From the NCBI RefSeq assembly GCF_030272615.1, contig NC_081408.1, positions 624,369,912-624,433,911 of the forward strand: a stretch of DNA of 64,000 nt, read 5' to 3'. The first letter of the stretch is position 1; each line of letters begins with the position of its first letter. Source of the DNA: Cryptomeria japonica. Its lineage: Eukaryota > Streptophyta > Pinopsida > Cupressales > Cupressaceae. Of the stretch, positions 32,971 through 45,290 are shown in pieces. The translations under genes and the position numbers were made by a program. Under the pieces are notes generated by a model. That model saw only the letters and a program-made list of their open reading frames with translations. It did not search any database and had not been told where the DNA came from.

Positions 32971-35900
32971 ATGGGATCAAATCAATGCAAGAAGAGGCAA
33001 AGGAAGGTTCTGACAACTGAGGAGATTGCAACAAATAGGGAGAAGGAGGCAATGCGTCAACAAGAGAGAAGATCAAGAATGAGAGAAGGAGCTTCAAGTT
33101 CCACAATCGTTTTAGAAGAGGAGAACATCAATGAGACCATAAATGCTGACGAAGGAAACACAATGTAACCATTTAATTCAGGTGCATCTTCTATTCCATT
33201 ATTGGATACATGTATGTCTTCACAACCCTATGTTTTTTCTCATGAAGAAATTAGCGATTTAGTAGAAGCAGGTTACTTATTAAATAAAATTCTAATTGAA
33301 AATCAAACCCCAAATGAAATTAGAACTCAAGTTGAAACTGATTGAAATCCAAATTGAAACCCCAAATGAAACTAGATCTCAACTTGAAACTGAAATTGAA
33401 ATCGAATTTGAAACTCCAAATGAAATTGAAAATCCACCTGCAACTAAAACCAATAATGTGTATGTAGACATGGAAACACCAATTGAAAATGAAACATGTT
33501 TGAATGATAATCAAATGAATGAAAATTTTGAAATTAAAAATGATGTACTAGACAACCTTCCTGGCTTGGTTTCATGGAGACAGATTAGGACACATGCAAA
33601 TAGATTGTTTAGACATATTTTTTATAATAAGAAATTTGGGTTTCAATGTCAATTAATGGTACAACTAATTAAAATGACTAAAATGCGAAAAGTGATGAAG
33701 AAGTTAGGCTTTTATGTCAAACCCAAGAAGAAGGACGAGTCTTTAAAATTAGTTGTATTGATTGTTGCTAGTGCCTTTGATACAATTGGAAAGAAAAGTC
33801 GTTCTAAAGATAAAAATGCGGCACGATGGGCAATAACAACAACTTTAGTAAGCCAAACAGCTTCTAATAAAAGAATGATGAGTAACATAAGTGGATATCT
33901 TAATATTCATCGCAAAACTTTGTCAAGAGTTGTAAAAAGAAGAGTTAATTTTGAAAGTGATCCAGCAAACAAATTGTTGACTTTTAGTGGTAGACTACCA
34001 AGGTCTGATATGAAACTTACTGGTGGAGTCAAAAATTTGATCAAAAAATTCTGGCACGATAATACGAGAGTATCACCTAATGTTAGAGATGTTCTTAAAT
34101 TAAGAGTTGGGTCAAAAATTCGTGATCCACATCCAAAACACCTATTGGACATGACACAAACTGAATTGTATAATTTTTTTTTGGATAATAAGGTGTTGAC
34201 TATTAGCATTTGTCAAAGGTCTTTTGAAAAGTGTAAACCTTGGTATGTTCGAATTAACAAGGAAAGAGTCACATGTTGTTTAAAACTCATGTTCAATTTC
34301 ACTACCATTATGATGTATTTGGATATATACGTGTTACCATGCATAGTAATGGAATGTTCCAAGAATGTGGTATACATATACCACCTGAAACTATAAAGGA
34401 GTTTATTTCAAGTTTGTTTTGCAACCCACTAAATGAACAAAATTTTATTTTCAATGCATGTGTTTCTGGTGTATGTGATATATGTGGCAATCTTGCATTG
34501 TTGGATGAATGTTTGCATGAAAATCTTTCAAATGATTTTGGACAACAATTAGTTGATGTTAAAAGATTTAAAACTATTGAGTATCCACTAAAGGATGGAA
34601 AGGTTGGAAAACGATGCGATCTAATCACTGAAAAAGTTAGTGTTGATGCATTTATGAATGAATTCAAGAGTAACATCGTACCTAAATATGTTAAACACAC
34701 TCAAAATGCTAGATGGCTCGATGGTCAGTTTCGAATATGTAAGGATACATTTCCTATTGGTAGTATACTTTTGGTTGTTGACTTTGCAGAGAACTACACG
34801 CGTGCACCACAAGATGAGGTCCAATCACAATACTACAATTCAGTGCAAGTATCGATTTTTGTCCATATTGTCTATAGGCATGCACCAGATAGTACAGAAG
34901 AGGATCGCAAAGTTTTGAGAGAGTACCATTTCTATATGAGTGATAATAAATTACACTCATCTGGGTTTGTCCAATTTTGCTTCAAGACCTTTTTTCAGAA
35001 TTTGAGGGAGAGAGAAATTCAGATGACACAACATCTAATATGGTCTGATAATTGCACAGGGCAATTCAAGAATGCTAGATTATTTTATTCGTTGAGTAGG
35101 ATTCATAAGAAAACTAATATCGAACACATGTGGAGTTTTTTTGAGGCTGGACATGGGAAAGGAGAACATGACGGTGTTGTTGTATGTGTTAAGAGAGCCC
35201 TTTGCAGAGAGCAAAAGGCTAAATTTAAAAATTCAAGTACAATTGTAGATTGGTGTAGTGCAAATTTATCCACAGGATCAAGTCAGAACTCTACAATTAG
35301 ACGTTTCTTCTGCCTAGTTAAAGAGGAGAATATCCTTCCAAGATATGATTGTGATACAATCAATGGGTCAGCTAGATGGCATTCATTTAAGAGTTCTAAT
35401 TCTAACACTTGGACTATATGGACTAGAGAGCTTGCATGTTTTTGTCAATTTTGTGTTGCAGGTGAATGGGAAGAATACAAGAATACGAAATGGGTTGAAG
35501 AATGGCAACACAAATCCTTAACACCTACTGAGACACAATATGAATATGTTAGAAGAAATGAAGACCCCGATCACGCATTTGCATCATAAGATTATGATCG
35601 TGTTTCAGAACTCATACAACCTGGTAATTTAATTGAATTTATTGTTTATAACTTTAAATTATATATTTTTATGTATTGTCATATAATTTATGATTTCATA
35701 TTTGAATTATAAATTCTAACAAGTTTTATTTCTACATGTACTTAAATCTATTTTCTAGGACATGTGTATGCTGTTGTTGCACCTAAGGATAATGATGAGC
35801 AGGTTGAGTATTGGCTAGCTAGATGTGTGGAACCTAAGAAAAAGTTGATATGTGATCAAGTAGATGATGATGGTTTTCAGTATCCAGTTGGGTCTGTTGT

Positions 35901-36144
35901 GATAGTTGGTACATGGCTACGCAAATACTTAACAAGAAGGAATGGCTTACCAGCTTATGAAGACTACCAATCAGAAAAGAAGATTATACACTATTCTCAT
36001 TTGGTGGTGGCAACAAACATCAAATTAGAAAGATACAAAGGTAGACCTGCTAATAAGGTATTGTGGACACTTTCAGTAGAAGAGCATGAGACAATCATAG
36101 ACGCATTGCAAAAGAGAGAGGATGTAGATGGTACATTAGGTTGA
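32971..36144 (+). pseudogene. DDE/RNase-H-like transposase gene of unit B, inactivated
   Basis: Same organisation as the unit A gene. The core triad strings are intact: VVDFAENYT (Asp 34780-34782), WSDNCTGQFKNA (Asp 35047-35049) and FEAGHGKGEHDG (Glu 35153-35155). A Cys pair, CVSGVCDICGN, lies upstream. Exon 1 ends at 35623; the intron is 35624-35758; exon 2 is 35759-36144. Exon 2 encodes a compact domain (VEYWLARCVEPKKKL, YPVGSVVIVGTWL, HLVVATNIKLERYKG). Lesions: TAA at 33166-33168, a 2-bp loss near 33342, a 1-bp loss near 34275 and TAA at 35587-35589. D...D...E spacing is about 88 and 34 residues. The DFAENY/HGKG..DG strings recall transposase-derived proteins widespread in plants and animals, but I cannot name the superfamily from memory. 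Confidence 0.72.
35624..35758 (+). other. Intron of the unit B transposase gene
   Basis: GTAATT...TTTTCTAG at the same place and of the same length as in unit A. Confidence 0.6.
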
Positions 36145-37322
36145 ATCAAATTTATATGCATGTAAGTTTGTGTTACTTGTGTGAAATCTTTTATATTTAA
36201 TCATGATAATTGTTTTTCTTTGTCCCTTTAACATTGTATTTTTCTACATTTGATACAATTTTGGTTTCATAAACAACATTGTATTAGTTATCTTCTTCTT
36301 AATGTTATTTTGTGCACATTGTAATTGTGTTACAATTGAATTCTAATTTTTTATGATATATTTATTTTATCGTAATCTCTTCATAGATTAATTGTAAAGT
36401 AGTGTGGTCAACCATCAATACACTAATAAAGTAGTGTGGTAAACTTAAGAGGAAAGTCGATACTATGTTTGTAGCTTCCTTTACTTATTTCAATGTAATT
36501 ATTCCATATAGCAGGGCTTCCTTTACTTATTCCAACCCTTCAAAATGTCAAAAGAATTATGCATATCAAAAAGAAATTGGCAAGAAAGAATCTATGTCTA
36601 CTTCCCTTCAAATCATTGAATAATGTTCTTCAAACCTTCCTAATAATTTGGTTAGCCTTAGTTCCATCAATCTATTGTATTCCTCTATGAGATTTATTTA
36701 TAATTAATAATCCTTTTATAATTTTAATATCAAATTTATATGTATGTAAGTTTGTGTTACTTGTGTGAACTCTTTTAAATATTTAATCATGACAATTGTT
36801 TTTCTTTGTCCCTTTAACATTGTATTTGTCTACATTTAATACAATTTTGGTTTCATAAACAACATTGTATTAGTTATCTTATTCTTAATGTTATTTTGTG
36901 CACATTGAATTATAAATTGTTGCACTATAAGATGATCAATCACAATGTTAAAATATAAAGTCATAAATAGATCACATAACAAGTCGTAAATAAAAAGTCC
37001 TATATACAATCACATAACAATTCCTGATGACATAATAACAAGTCTTGAAAAAATAATAATAAGGAAATGACATTAAAACAAGTCCAAATAACATAATAAC
37101 AAAACAATGTATCACATATATCATCACTAGAGTGCGCCAAATCACATAACACGACCTGATATCATAATAGCAAGGAAATGACATAATAAAAAGTCCTATA
37201 TATAATCACATAACAACAAGTCCTATATATAATCACATAATAACAAGTCCCAGGATAACATAACAAGTGTCATGATAAAAGGTCCACAATACAATAACAT
37301 GACATGATCTAAAATATACAAT
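36145..37322. other. Spacer between the convergent genes of unit B
   Basis: AT-rich. Contains the duplicated TTTATATG(C/T)ATGTAAG segment and, from about 36950, the AACAAGTCC/ATAATCACATAA short repeats. Confidence 0.5.
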
Positions 37323-39443
37323 CTAAGAACTCGCGTGCATCTCATCTGCAGTCCTCTTCACTCCACATGAAGGTGGCTGAGATGAATCATCCTGCTGCAC
37401 GTGGTCCTGAGATGCACCATCCTGTGTTTGTGCAGTATCAGTGTCTCCACCCTCCTGTGCAGTATCAATGACTCCACCCTCATGTGCAACATTAGTGTCT
37501 GCACCCTCCTGTACATTATTAAAAGATTTTACATGACAAGAAGATTTAACATGAGAAGAAGTTACTTGCATAATTCACTTATAAAGTAATTAAATACTAA
37601 ATTTTTTAAAATAAATTACCATACGACCGTGCTCTACAATTCCCTCACTGGTACGTGGAGGTTCACTATCATGAACAAGAAAAGTGGTCGTAGTCAAGTC
37701 CTACAAAAAACAATATTGTACATCAATTTTGATAATCCCTATAAAAGCCAGGTACACAGTATAAACAAATTAGAAATTATTTTTCTAATCATCACCTGAA
37801 ATGATAATGTCGATGGTTGCATCTAGCTCAATCTCATAGCCATACCAATACTGGTAGTGGTATCGACCTGAACAACATATATAAAGCATGAATCAAACTT
37901 GTATATATACATAAATTATAAAGTATATATATAGACTTCAAGATTATCACAGAAAAGCATACATGTGATGTAGGCAAAGTAACTGATGCTCGAAGGCATA
38001 CATGTGATGTGCCATCAAACAATCCAGAAGCCTACAATTGCAAAAAATAACGAACATGAATCAAAGTTGTACATAAATTAGTAAGCATGTAAACACTTCA
38101 AATTAATGGATGAAAAACATACTAGTGGTATATGAGGTTGAGCCTTAGTGGTCCACGGGTCACATGAAGAACTACCCACCTCAATGCTACACGAAGCACC
38201 CTACAAAATTGAAAAAAACATATCATATGTACATCATTACATTAAAAAATTTATTGTTTATTTTAAATGTACATATCAATACAATGTATCTAGATGAAAG
38301 TGCATACCATAAATGGGGCACCAACATCTCTAGGTATTGAGGTAACATGCTATCGGTTCCTCAATAATGTGGTATGATCCATCCCCTGTTAAGAAAAAAA
38401 TGACTCATGTTATGGTTCATATGTGTATATATAAGAAATTTAATATTGCACTGTAAATTATACAAATAAATTTGTACCTCTGTAGGTTTATCATCGTCTG
38501 CCCACAAGAGATCAACATATGAAGAGACAACATCCACGTGTGCAACCTCCTCGACATCATCATAACCACCATGGGCAACATCAACATCATCAAAATTACC
38601 ATCTCCTCCAGGGGTAACCTCACTCTATGGACCCCTACATACATCTACATAGCTTGTGCAAATATGTGCTAAGCTGGGGGCAACCCTCACCTCCCGCAAT
38701 TGCTGTACCAAATTGCCCGACAGGGCACTCAATGAACCTAGAGCAGAATCCACTGCTCGATGATGGGCAGGTGTTGGAACAATTGGTGATGGAAGAGGAA
38801 CCAATGGATCATCGCACACACGGTTTCTAACCCTGTCGCTCAATTTTTCTCTTGGCCTATCCTGGGGCATGCCTCTCCCAACCCCCTGAAATGATCTAAT
38901 ATCAAAGTAATTGGGTTTTTTGCCCAATTCAAATTCGGCCCATAATTTCTTCAAAAAATACATCGGGACCTCATGATTGGAGTGTGGTGGATGGTTAAAG
39001 ACCATCCGCCACCGCTCCCAAAAGTGGCTAGCAATGCCCAGGTGCCTACACCATCGAATAGAGATCTGTGGCTTCTTCAGATCTATCTCTTCACCCGTCT
39101 TAGGGTTCACAAAATATTTTTTCAAATCTATTTTTATTATTTTTAATTCATTAACTTGTTTGTATGTGAGGCCATCAACGTAAAATGCACGCAATCCCTC
39201 ACGCCAACTACGATAGCTATCTAGCTCGCTATGTAATGTCTGCATAGACTGTACAATGCCTTGCATACTATCTGCAAGGCGTAAAAACTGAGGAGGTAGA
39301 TGAGGCTCACACCTAATAGTATGAATATCTCTAATCAAAGCATCAATATTCGTCCTAATTGTCTGTCTCAACTGATCGGGTGGAGGTGGATGTGGAGGTG
39401 GTACTAGACCTAATAGCTCATCTATCTCAAATTCATCCATCAT
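37323..39443 (-). pseudogene. Companion gene of unit B: proline-rich protein of unknown function
   Basis: Start at ATGATGGATGAA (39443). Exon 1 (39443-38478) is open for 272 codons and then meets TAG at 38625-38627, where unit A has CAG. Visible segments: a proline/histidine run, RQTIRTNIDALIRDIHTIRC, YKQVNELK, KKYFVNPKTGEEID, SIRWCRH, WERWRMVFNHPPHSNHEVP and MYFLKKLWAEFELGKKPNYF. The downstream small exons match those in A, and the last (about 37515-37323) encodes the EGG.DTAQ repeats and ADEMHASS-stop. The exon-2 TAG is shared with A. No known domain recognised. A DNA-binding or accessory role in transposition is inference from its position in the element. Confidence 0.55.
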
Positions 39444-41885
39444 GTGAAAATAATCTGCATATATACACAAACATGAAAATTTACAATTACAAACATGAAA
39501 ATTTATAATTACAATTACAAACATGAAAATTTACAATTACAAACTATTTAATTTACATTTCACTTTCCGAAAAAACTTATAATTAAATACAATTTAGCAA
39601 CTTAAATATAAAAAAAGGAAGCTCACATAGATCTATAATATTATTAATAGGTGGGTAATAATAAGCATCATTTAAGAAATATTATCCACTTAAATCAAAG
39701 TATAAGAAAAATTCTACAAAATAAAACATCATAATGCCCATGCAACTCAAACAATACTTTTTAACATCTAAAGATGAATTAGTATAAGTTCCATTAAAAT
39801 CATAAAAATAATCATAAGTTAAAGTCATTTACTTGGACATCTTGGCACTTGAAAATGACCGTCTTACATGAGATGAATTTGTTTGATATGTTTTATATGT
39901 ATTGATTTTATTGATCTTTTAAGTTTTTATTTGAGGAGTTATCATAGGTTTCTCTATTCATCCTTTTGTGGTAAAATTAGAAAGGGATAACTATGATTCT
40001 TTTGTAAAATGGTATCTTGATAAGTCTTAGGTGGTGTAATCATTTTCCTTTTATGTATGGAGTCATACCTAAACTAGAAACACTAGAAATTATATAATCT
40101 TAGTGTAACATCATTGATCATGTAGGAGTGATTTGATCTAGTATCAAGATCATGATTCTATGTGTATTTCATTGGATATTGATTTCCCCCACACACTTTG
40201 GAATATACTTGAGGAGATCCATGGAGACCCTCATATCTCTCCATTCCTAGAGGATCCTATTGTAGATTGTTTCATTCCCTTTGTAGATGAAGATCACATA
40301 CCCTTCGATGGTGATACTTAAGAGGAAATTTATTATATTTTATTAAATAATTTATTTACTTAAGATCAACTTTTATTTACATATTAAATAATTTTCAAAA
40401 TATATTTTAATTATGTACATCAATTATATCAATTAGAATAAACATTTGGTAATGAAATACAAACAATTATTAAAAAAATTAGAATCAATTCATTCTAAAT
40501 GTAAAATGATACATACACATATAAATATATAATCAGTTTTTTAATTTAATATATACTTGGCAAAATAAATTTATATAGACGTGTAAATTTTTAAGTAATT
40601 TAGTGGGGTTTTTAATGAAACCTATCCAAGAAAATTTGTCATATAGTAGAATAAGATATTTTATCTTACCATATAAATTAAGGATCATGACTCACAAGAT
40701 TGCTATATATCTATGTGTTGTAAACAAAATATGTAAAATACGTACTAATAAAAAACATGTTTCTTTATAAAAGAAAAGATATGAACAATTTCCTATAAGA
40801 TACTAATGGAAAAAAAATACATAACTCATCTACCCTATATAGACACCACCCTCAACTCTCCCTTCTTGTTGGTTCTTGTTTTACTATTTCAATTAATGCT
40901 TTCACATAATATAATACATTCACTTCCAACACACACTCCACTATTTTCATGTGCATTTTGCAAACCAACCAACACTTTACTAATATTGCTACAATAAGAT
41001 TGCAATACCTCAAACTCTTGATGTACACCTTCTATTTATACTTTCTTGCTTTCCATTTGAGGCAAGCAGGTCACTAAGTCCAATCCTTTCGAGAAATCAA
41101 CAAACATTTCTTAGACAACCCTACCTTGATTCTCCCTTAACAATTTTCATGTCCATAATTAAAAGGAGTCTTAAGATCCATTTTCATAAGCCTACATTAA
41201 TAATGAACATAATTATGTTGAAGAAAAACCCCTCTTAGATAAAGAAATATGTGATGTGACCTACCTCCATACTTGTCTCTTCTAGTGCAACTTTCATGAA
41301 TCCTAGAGTTTATTTTGATTTGTAAATAATGATTTGGTTAAACCTTTTGTAAAATAAATTATTACAGGGTTTTTGATCCTTTCCTTTCTCTATGTTTATT
41401 ATACTTATCATCCAATCCAATGGAAAAATACACTCTCCTATAACCAAAAAAAACTAAATTTAACTCTAAAAGCTCCAATTAAAAACTAAATATATGTTCC
41501 ATTTGATACAACACTACTAGGAAAAACACTGATCACTAAGCACCATTTAATACCATAAGCACCAATAACACTCCTTCAAATGTTATAGCACCACCTTTAT
41601 TACGAATCCATTAAATTAGCATTCTACAAAATGAACAATAATCTAATGAAATTAAAACCATTTATTTAAAACTTATAATTCTCCTTAATAGAATCCTTAT
41701 CGAACCTCAATAATAGTTAAGGAACATTAATCCATGGTGTCCAACTCAATTTCTTAGGATGTATGAAAATGTTAAAATTTCTGACACTAAATATAGCCAC
41801 CATTACGAATGCTTAAGGTGGTTGATAACATACATGTTACTCTAAATGTTTTCTTGAGCTAGGAATCATGGTATATTGCCACTAT
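39444..41885. other. Right arm of unit B, noncoding
   Basis: Homologous to 23067-25998 but lacking 23474-23944. The junction AAGTCAT|TTACTTGG in B suggests a deletion between short matches in this copy. Confidence 0.5.
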
Positions 41886-42652
41886 TGAAAGACTAAATGA
41901 ATTCAACCACAAAACCCTAGCCTAACAACAAAGATCCACCATAACATATGAAGATTACCTAAGACAACGCAAATCAAATGAAATCACAAAGATTATACCA
42001 TCACATGTTCACTAGGGTTTGGATCTCCATTCTTCCTATCTCCATTGATCTTGCTTGATATATTTGCTCTCAGATTTTATGTGTGCACAAGAGCTCAACA
42101 AAGAACGGAAATGTGGTTGCAAGTAGACTTGATCGCATATGAAAGTTCGAATGCTAGAGTAGTTGGGGTTGAATATCTGATTTGAATTATTAGAATTGTT
42201 GAATAATGATTAGTTGAATGATTGACTAGGGTTGATAATGAAGGAAGCATCTCCTTATATAGAAGACACTATGAGAAATGGAGGGATAAGATTGAGAGGT
42301 GTAAAAGATAAATGGTCGGCCATGATTAGAGGGTAGGTAGTGTAGGAATTAAGAGATGAATGACATGTGTCATGGGTAGAAAAGGCTAATGAATTAAATA
42401 AATAAATAAAGATTCATTTAATTAATAGAAGAAGTGGGATCAATTAAATAAATAAAAGTATTTATTTAATTTAGGAAAAGAGAAATTTAAATAAATAAAT
42501 GTATTTATTTAAATGAGAAATAAGGTTAGAAGAGGGCAAATGAATTAATTAAATAAATAAAGATTTATTCAATTAATAAAAGAATTAGGCTAAAATAATT
42601 AAATAAATAAAGATATTTATTTGATTAGACTGGACAATTTTAGGTGTCTACA
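41886..42652 (-). repeat. Solo LTR, Gypsy-like, 767 bp
   Basis: The minus strand starts TGTAGACACCTAAAATTGTC and ends GTCTTTCA; the TGTAGACACC start is common in plant LTR elements. It contains a TATA-like box (minus strand CTATATAAGG, near 42256-42265) and AT-rich AATTAAATAAATAAA repeats. The flanking pentamers ACTAT (41881-41885) and AGTAT (42653-42657) form a near-perfect target duplication. No primer site or polypurine tract adjoins it, so it looks like a solo LTR left by LTR-LTR recombination. Confidence 0.65.
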
Positions 42653-42657
42653 AGTAT

Positions 42658-44240
42658 ATTGAAAAATATTCTTATTGATACATATATTAAATAATATACA
42701 TGTAGTCACATAAATCTGTCCACTTAATTAAATGAATATTTACTATTTATTTGATTATTTAACCATCAATAATCAGTTAATTAAATTAATATTTAATTAA
42801 TTCATCATCAACCCCTTCTCTGATTAATTAAATAAACTATTCAATTTATTTAAATTAATTCATTAAACCGAATTCACAATCAATTAAATGAATAAATCAT
42901 ATTTATTTAACTCAATCCCCTTTACTCTTTTAAATAAATAATAAAACATGTATTTAAATCCCTAAACTACCCCCCCCCCCCCCCACGCCGCCTCCCACCC
43001 CCCCCTCCCCCCCAACTTGCATTCTCCTACAAAATGCAAGTTGCATCCACAATTGAAATAAATTAATTTTATTTTAAATAAAATCCTTATTTTCCTCACC
43101 CACCAAACCCACTTACAATCTTAAATCTCCTTCTAGACTCTTCTAACCACCTTCTAAATTCTTCTAATCATTCCTAATTAGCCTAATCTCATTTCCTAAA
43201 TATTGTCATATTCCTAAGCAGCTTGAAGTCACTTCTCAAAGCCTCAAAGTCTTTGAAAAGCATTTAATGCTTTATGAGTTCAACAAGCTAACCCCTAAAG
43301 TCTTCCAAACCATTAATGGCTCTTACATGATCATTTATGGCTCTTACATAACCATTTATGGTTAACTCAACTCACCCACATAGTTAGAGACTTTCCCAAC
43401 CTCCATTTGATTCATGGGTCTCTTCAAGCATTTATTACTTTTGACCATGGTTATCCTCACTAACTCTTGCACAAGAGTTTTTCCATTGGATAAAGGCATT
43501 ATTTATTGGATAATGACTTTATTCATTCAACTCAACATTAACCTTACCTCCCAATTTAACCTTCAAGTCATGTCGAGCATTTAATGTTTCTTTCCTCTCC
43601 CCTCAATCCATCTCATGTTGACATTTGTCATCCTGGGATTGGGTTGAAAACCTTCACATGGATCATAAACCCATCAATCCTGACCCTTGTTGAGATTACT
43701 CAATCTCAACCATCCATTTCTCTATTTTTCCTATAAATAGAGCCCATTCCTTCATAATCAAGATTTAGAAATCTTGCATGCATCTAAGTTATAGTGAATT
43801 TAGGAGAGTATTTTAGCATAATCTACATTTGTCTTTTTGGTTAAAATTAACATTAGTTAATTAAATAGCATCTCATATTTAGCTTGTTTTACACTTTCAT
43901 TGGCATAATTAATCATTTTCAATCTTGAATCTCCATAAGACATCCAAAATAGTGCAAAAAGCTACTGCGAGCTACACCCATTTGGAACTTGGAGAGGAGA
44001 GGAACAAGGGAGGAGCAACTACAAGCATGTTGGAGGGTATTTGGGGATGTTTCATTGCATTCTTTTGTTTTGTTAAGCTTTTCATTTTATGTTTGGTATC
44101 TCTCTTGATATGCTTGCTTAGGATAGTCTTTCATTTATGATTTTCGACACTAACACTAACGTTTGAATTGCTCCTTGTGTTTGTGTGTCTTCCTAACATC
44201 CTTTTTGTAGAGCATCAATACATATATTAAATAATAATAT
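42658..44240 (+). repeat. LTR-like or related repeat, boundaries uncertain
   Basis: AATTAAATAAATA words, a CCTATAAATAGAGCCC TATA box near 43730, and pyrimidine-rich sequence downstream resemble the promoter half of a large LTR on the plus strand. The word TACATATATTAAATAAT occurs near both margins (about 42679 and 44220). The 71-codon frame at 43925-44140 has no motif. Confidence 0.35.
42970..43013 (+). repeat. Poly-C tract
   Basis: Fifteen uninterrupted C, then ACGCCGCCTCCCA and further C runs of nine and seven. The minus strand could form a G-quadruplex. Such runs are also assembly-error-prone. Confidence 0.8.
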
Positions 44241-45162
44241 ATATTTATATATAAAAATATAATGAAAAAATCTTTGTCAAAAGGAAATTTAGATATCTCT
44301 CCAAATATTTTATATATCTAAAAATTGATAAAAAATATTATTTAGTCCCCAAATATTTTACCCTCCATAGGCAGAGAACCTAGGAAACATATTGTGGAAA
44401 ATCTCGCAAAGGTTAAATATGGTTTCAAGAAAAAATTGGATAATCTGTTGTCAAATTTTAACACCGGTTGAAGCTTTTAGGGTTGGGGTAAATTTAGGGC
44501 TAGAAAGAGAAGCCGATGGTTTGTATGGAATAAATCTATCCTATGAACATCTTCTTCTATGGTATTTGTCATCTGGATCAGCATTATCAAAACATCATTT
44601 TCCTCTTTCTTTGGTGTGCATCCGCGGGGGAACGATTGTACATGCTTTGTTCGCTTTTAATGGGCCAAAGTATGACTAGATCTTTCCCAAAAGCAAAATG
44701 AGGTGTTTCAAAGCTCTTATGCCTTTTTTCCAACGTAGCACTAGGGTTACGCACGCCTCAATATCTTTTATAGATTTAGTTTTTGTTGGTTAATCCATAA
44801 GTCCGATTTTATAATTTTCCATTTCTTTACTCTTAAATGTTTCAGATTTTGACAAAACGTTGTTTTCCACATTTTGTGGAGCAAAGGCATAGTTTGTCAA
44901 GGTTCTTAATCAAAGGTGAAGATCTTCTAGTTTGATTTAGGTTTTTTTTTAGTTACAGGTCGAAGTTGGAAATTCTCAAAGTTCTTATTTAATTTCGCAC
45001 TTTTTGTTTATTATGATATCAAGGTTAAATTCTAAATTTTTGTTATTTGTTATGTATGGTGATGAAAATAGCAGGAAAATGTTTTTTTTTAATTTCTTTT
45101 TATTTTTTTTTCCATGTTAGCCGTGTGTTGAGCAAAACAAAGAACTTGCCAAAGTGGGTTTT
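44241..45162. other. Noncoding or unrecognised, one 95-codon frame
   Basis: The frame 44392-44679 (+) is moderately protein-like (ending FAFNGPKYD) but I recognise no family, and there is no splice context. Otherwise AT-rich. Confidence 0.25.
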
Positions 45163-45290
45163 CTGGGACATTTTAAAGTCTGTAACTCTCAACTATGTTA
45201 AATTTTCTACATTGCATAATATAGTTCTGGGACATTTTAAAGTTTGTAACTCTCAATTATGTTAAATTTTTTGCATTGCAGAATATAGAT
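45163..45290 (+). repeat. 64-bp tandem duplication spanning an LTR junction
   Basis: Copies 45163-45226 and 45227-45290 both start CTGGGACATTTTAAAGT and run through ATGTTAAATTTT into the first ~30 bp of the LTR. The duplication thus includes flank plus LTR start and postdates the insertion. Confidence 0.75.

Larger units (their letters stand above)
31844..41885 (+). mobile_element. Unit B: ~10 kb two-gene DNA transposon copy, inactivated
   Basis: Direct-orientation relative of unit A with the same gene order and high identity throughout. It begins GGGCGGCTGCAAGAAG at 31844 and ends at ...GCCACTAT (41885), where a solo LTR starts. It lacks the 470-bp segment 23474-23944 of A, but keeps a 70-bp segment (about 36535-36605) missing from A. 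It is the better-preserved copy: both catalytic Asp codons survive and companion exon 1 is open over about 270 codons. Still it carries several stops and indels, so it is not autonomous. Confidence 0.7.

Noticed and set aside
43925-44140. 71-codon frame with a hydrophobic C-terminus
   Set aside because: Lies in LTR-like DNA; the hydrophobic run is T-rich translation and there is no gene context.
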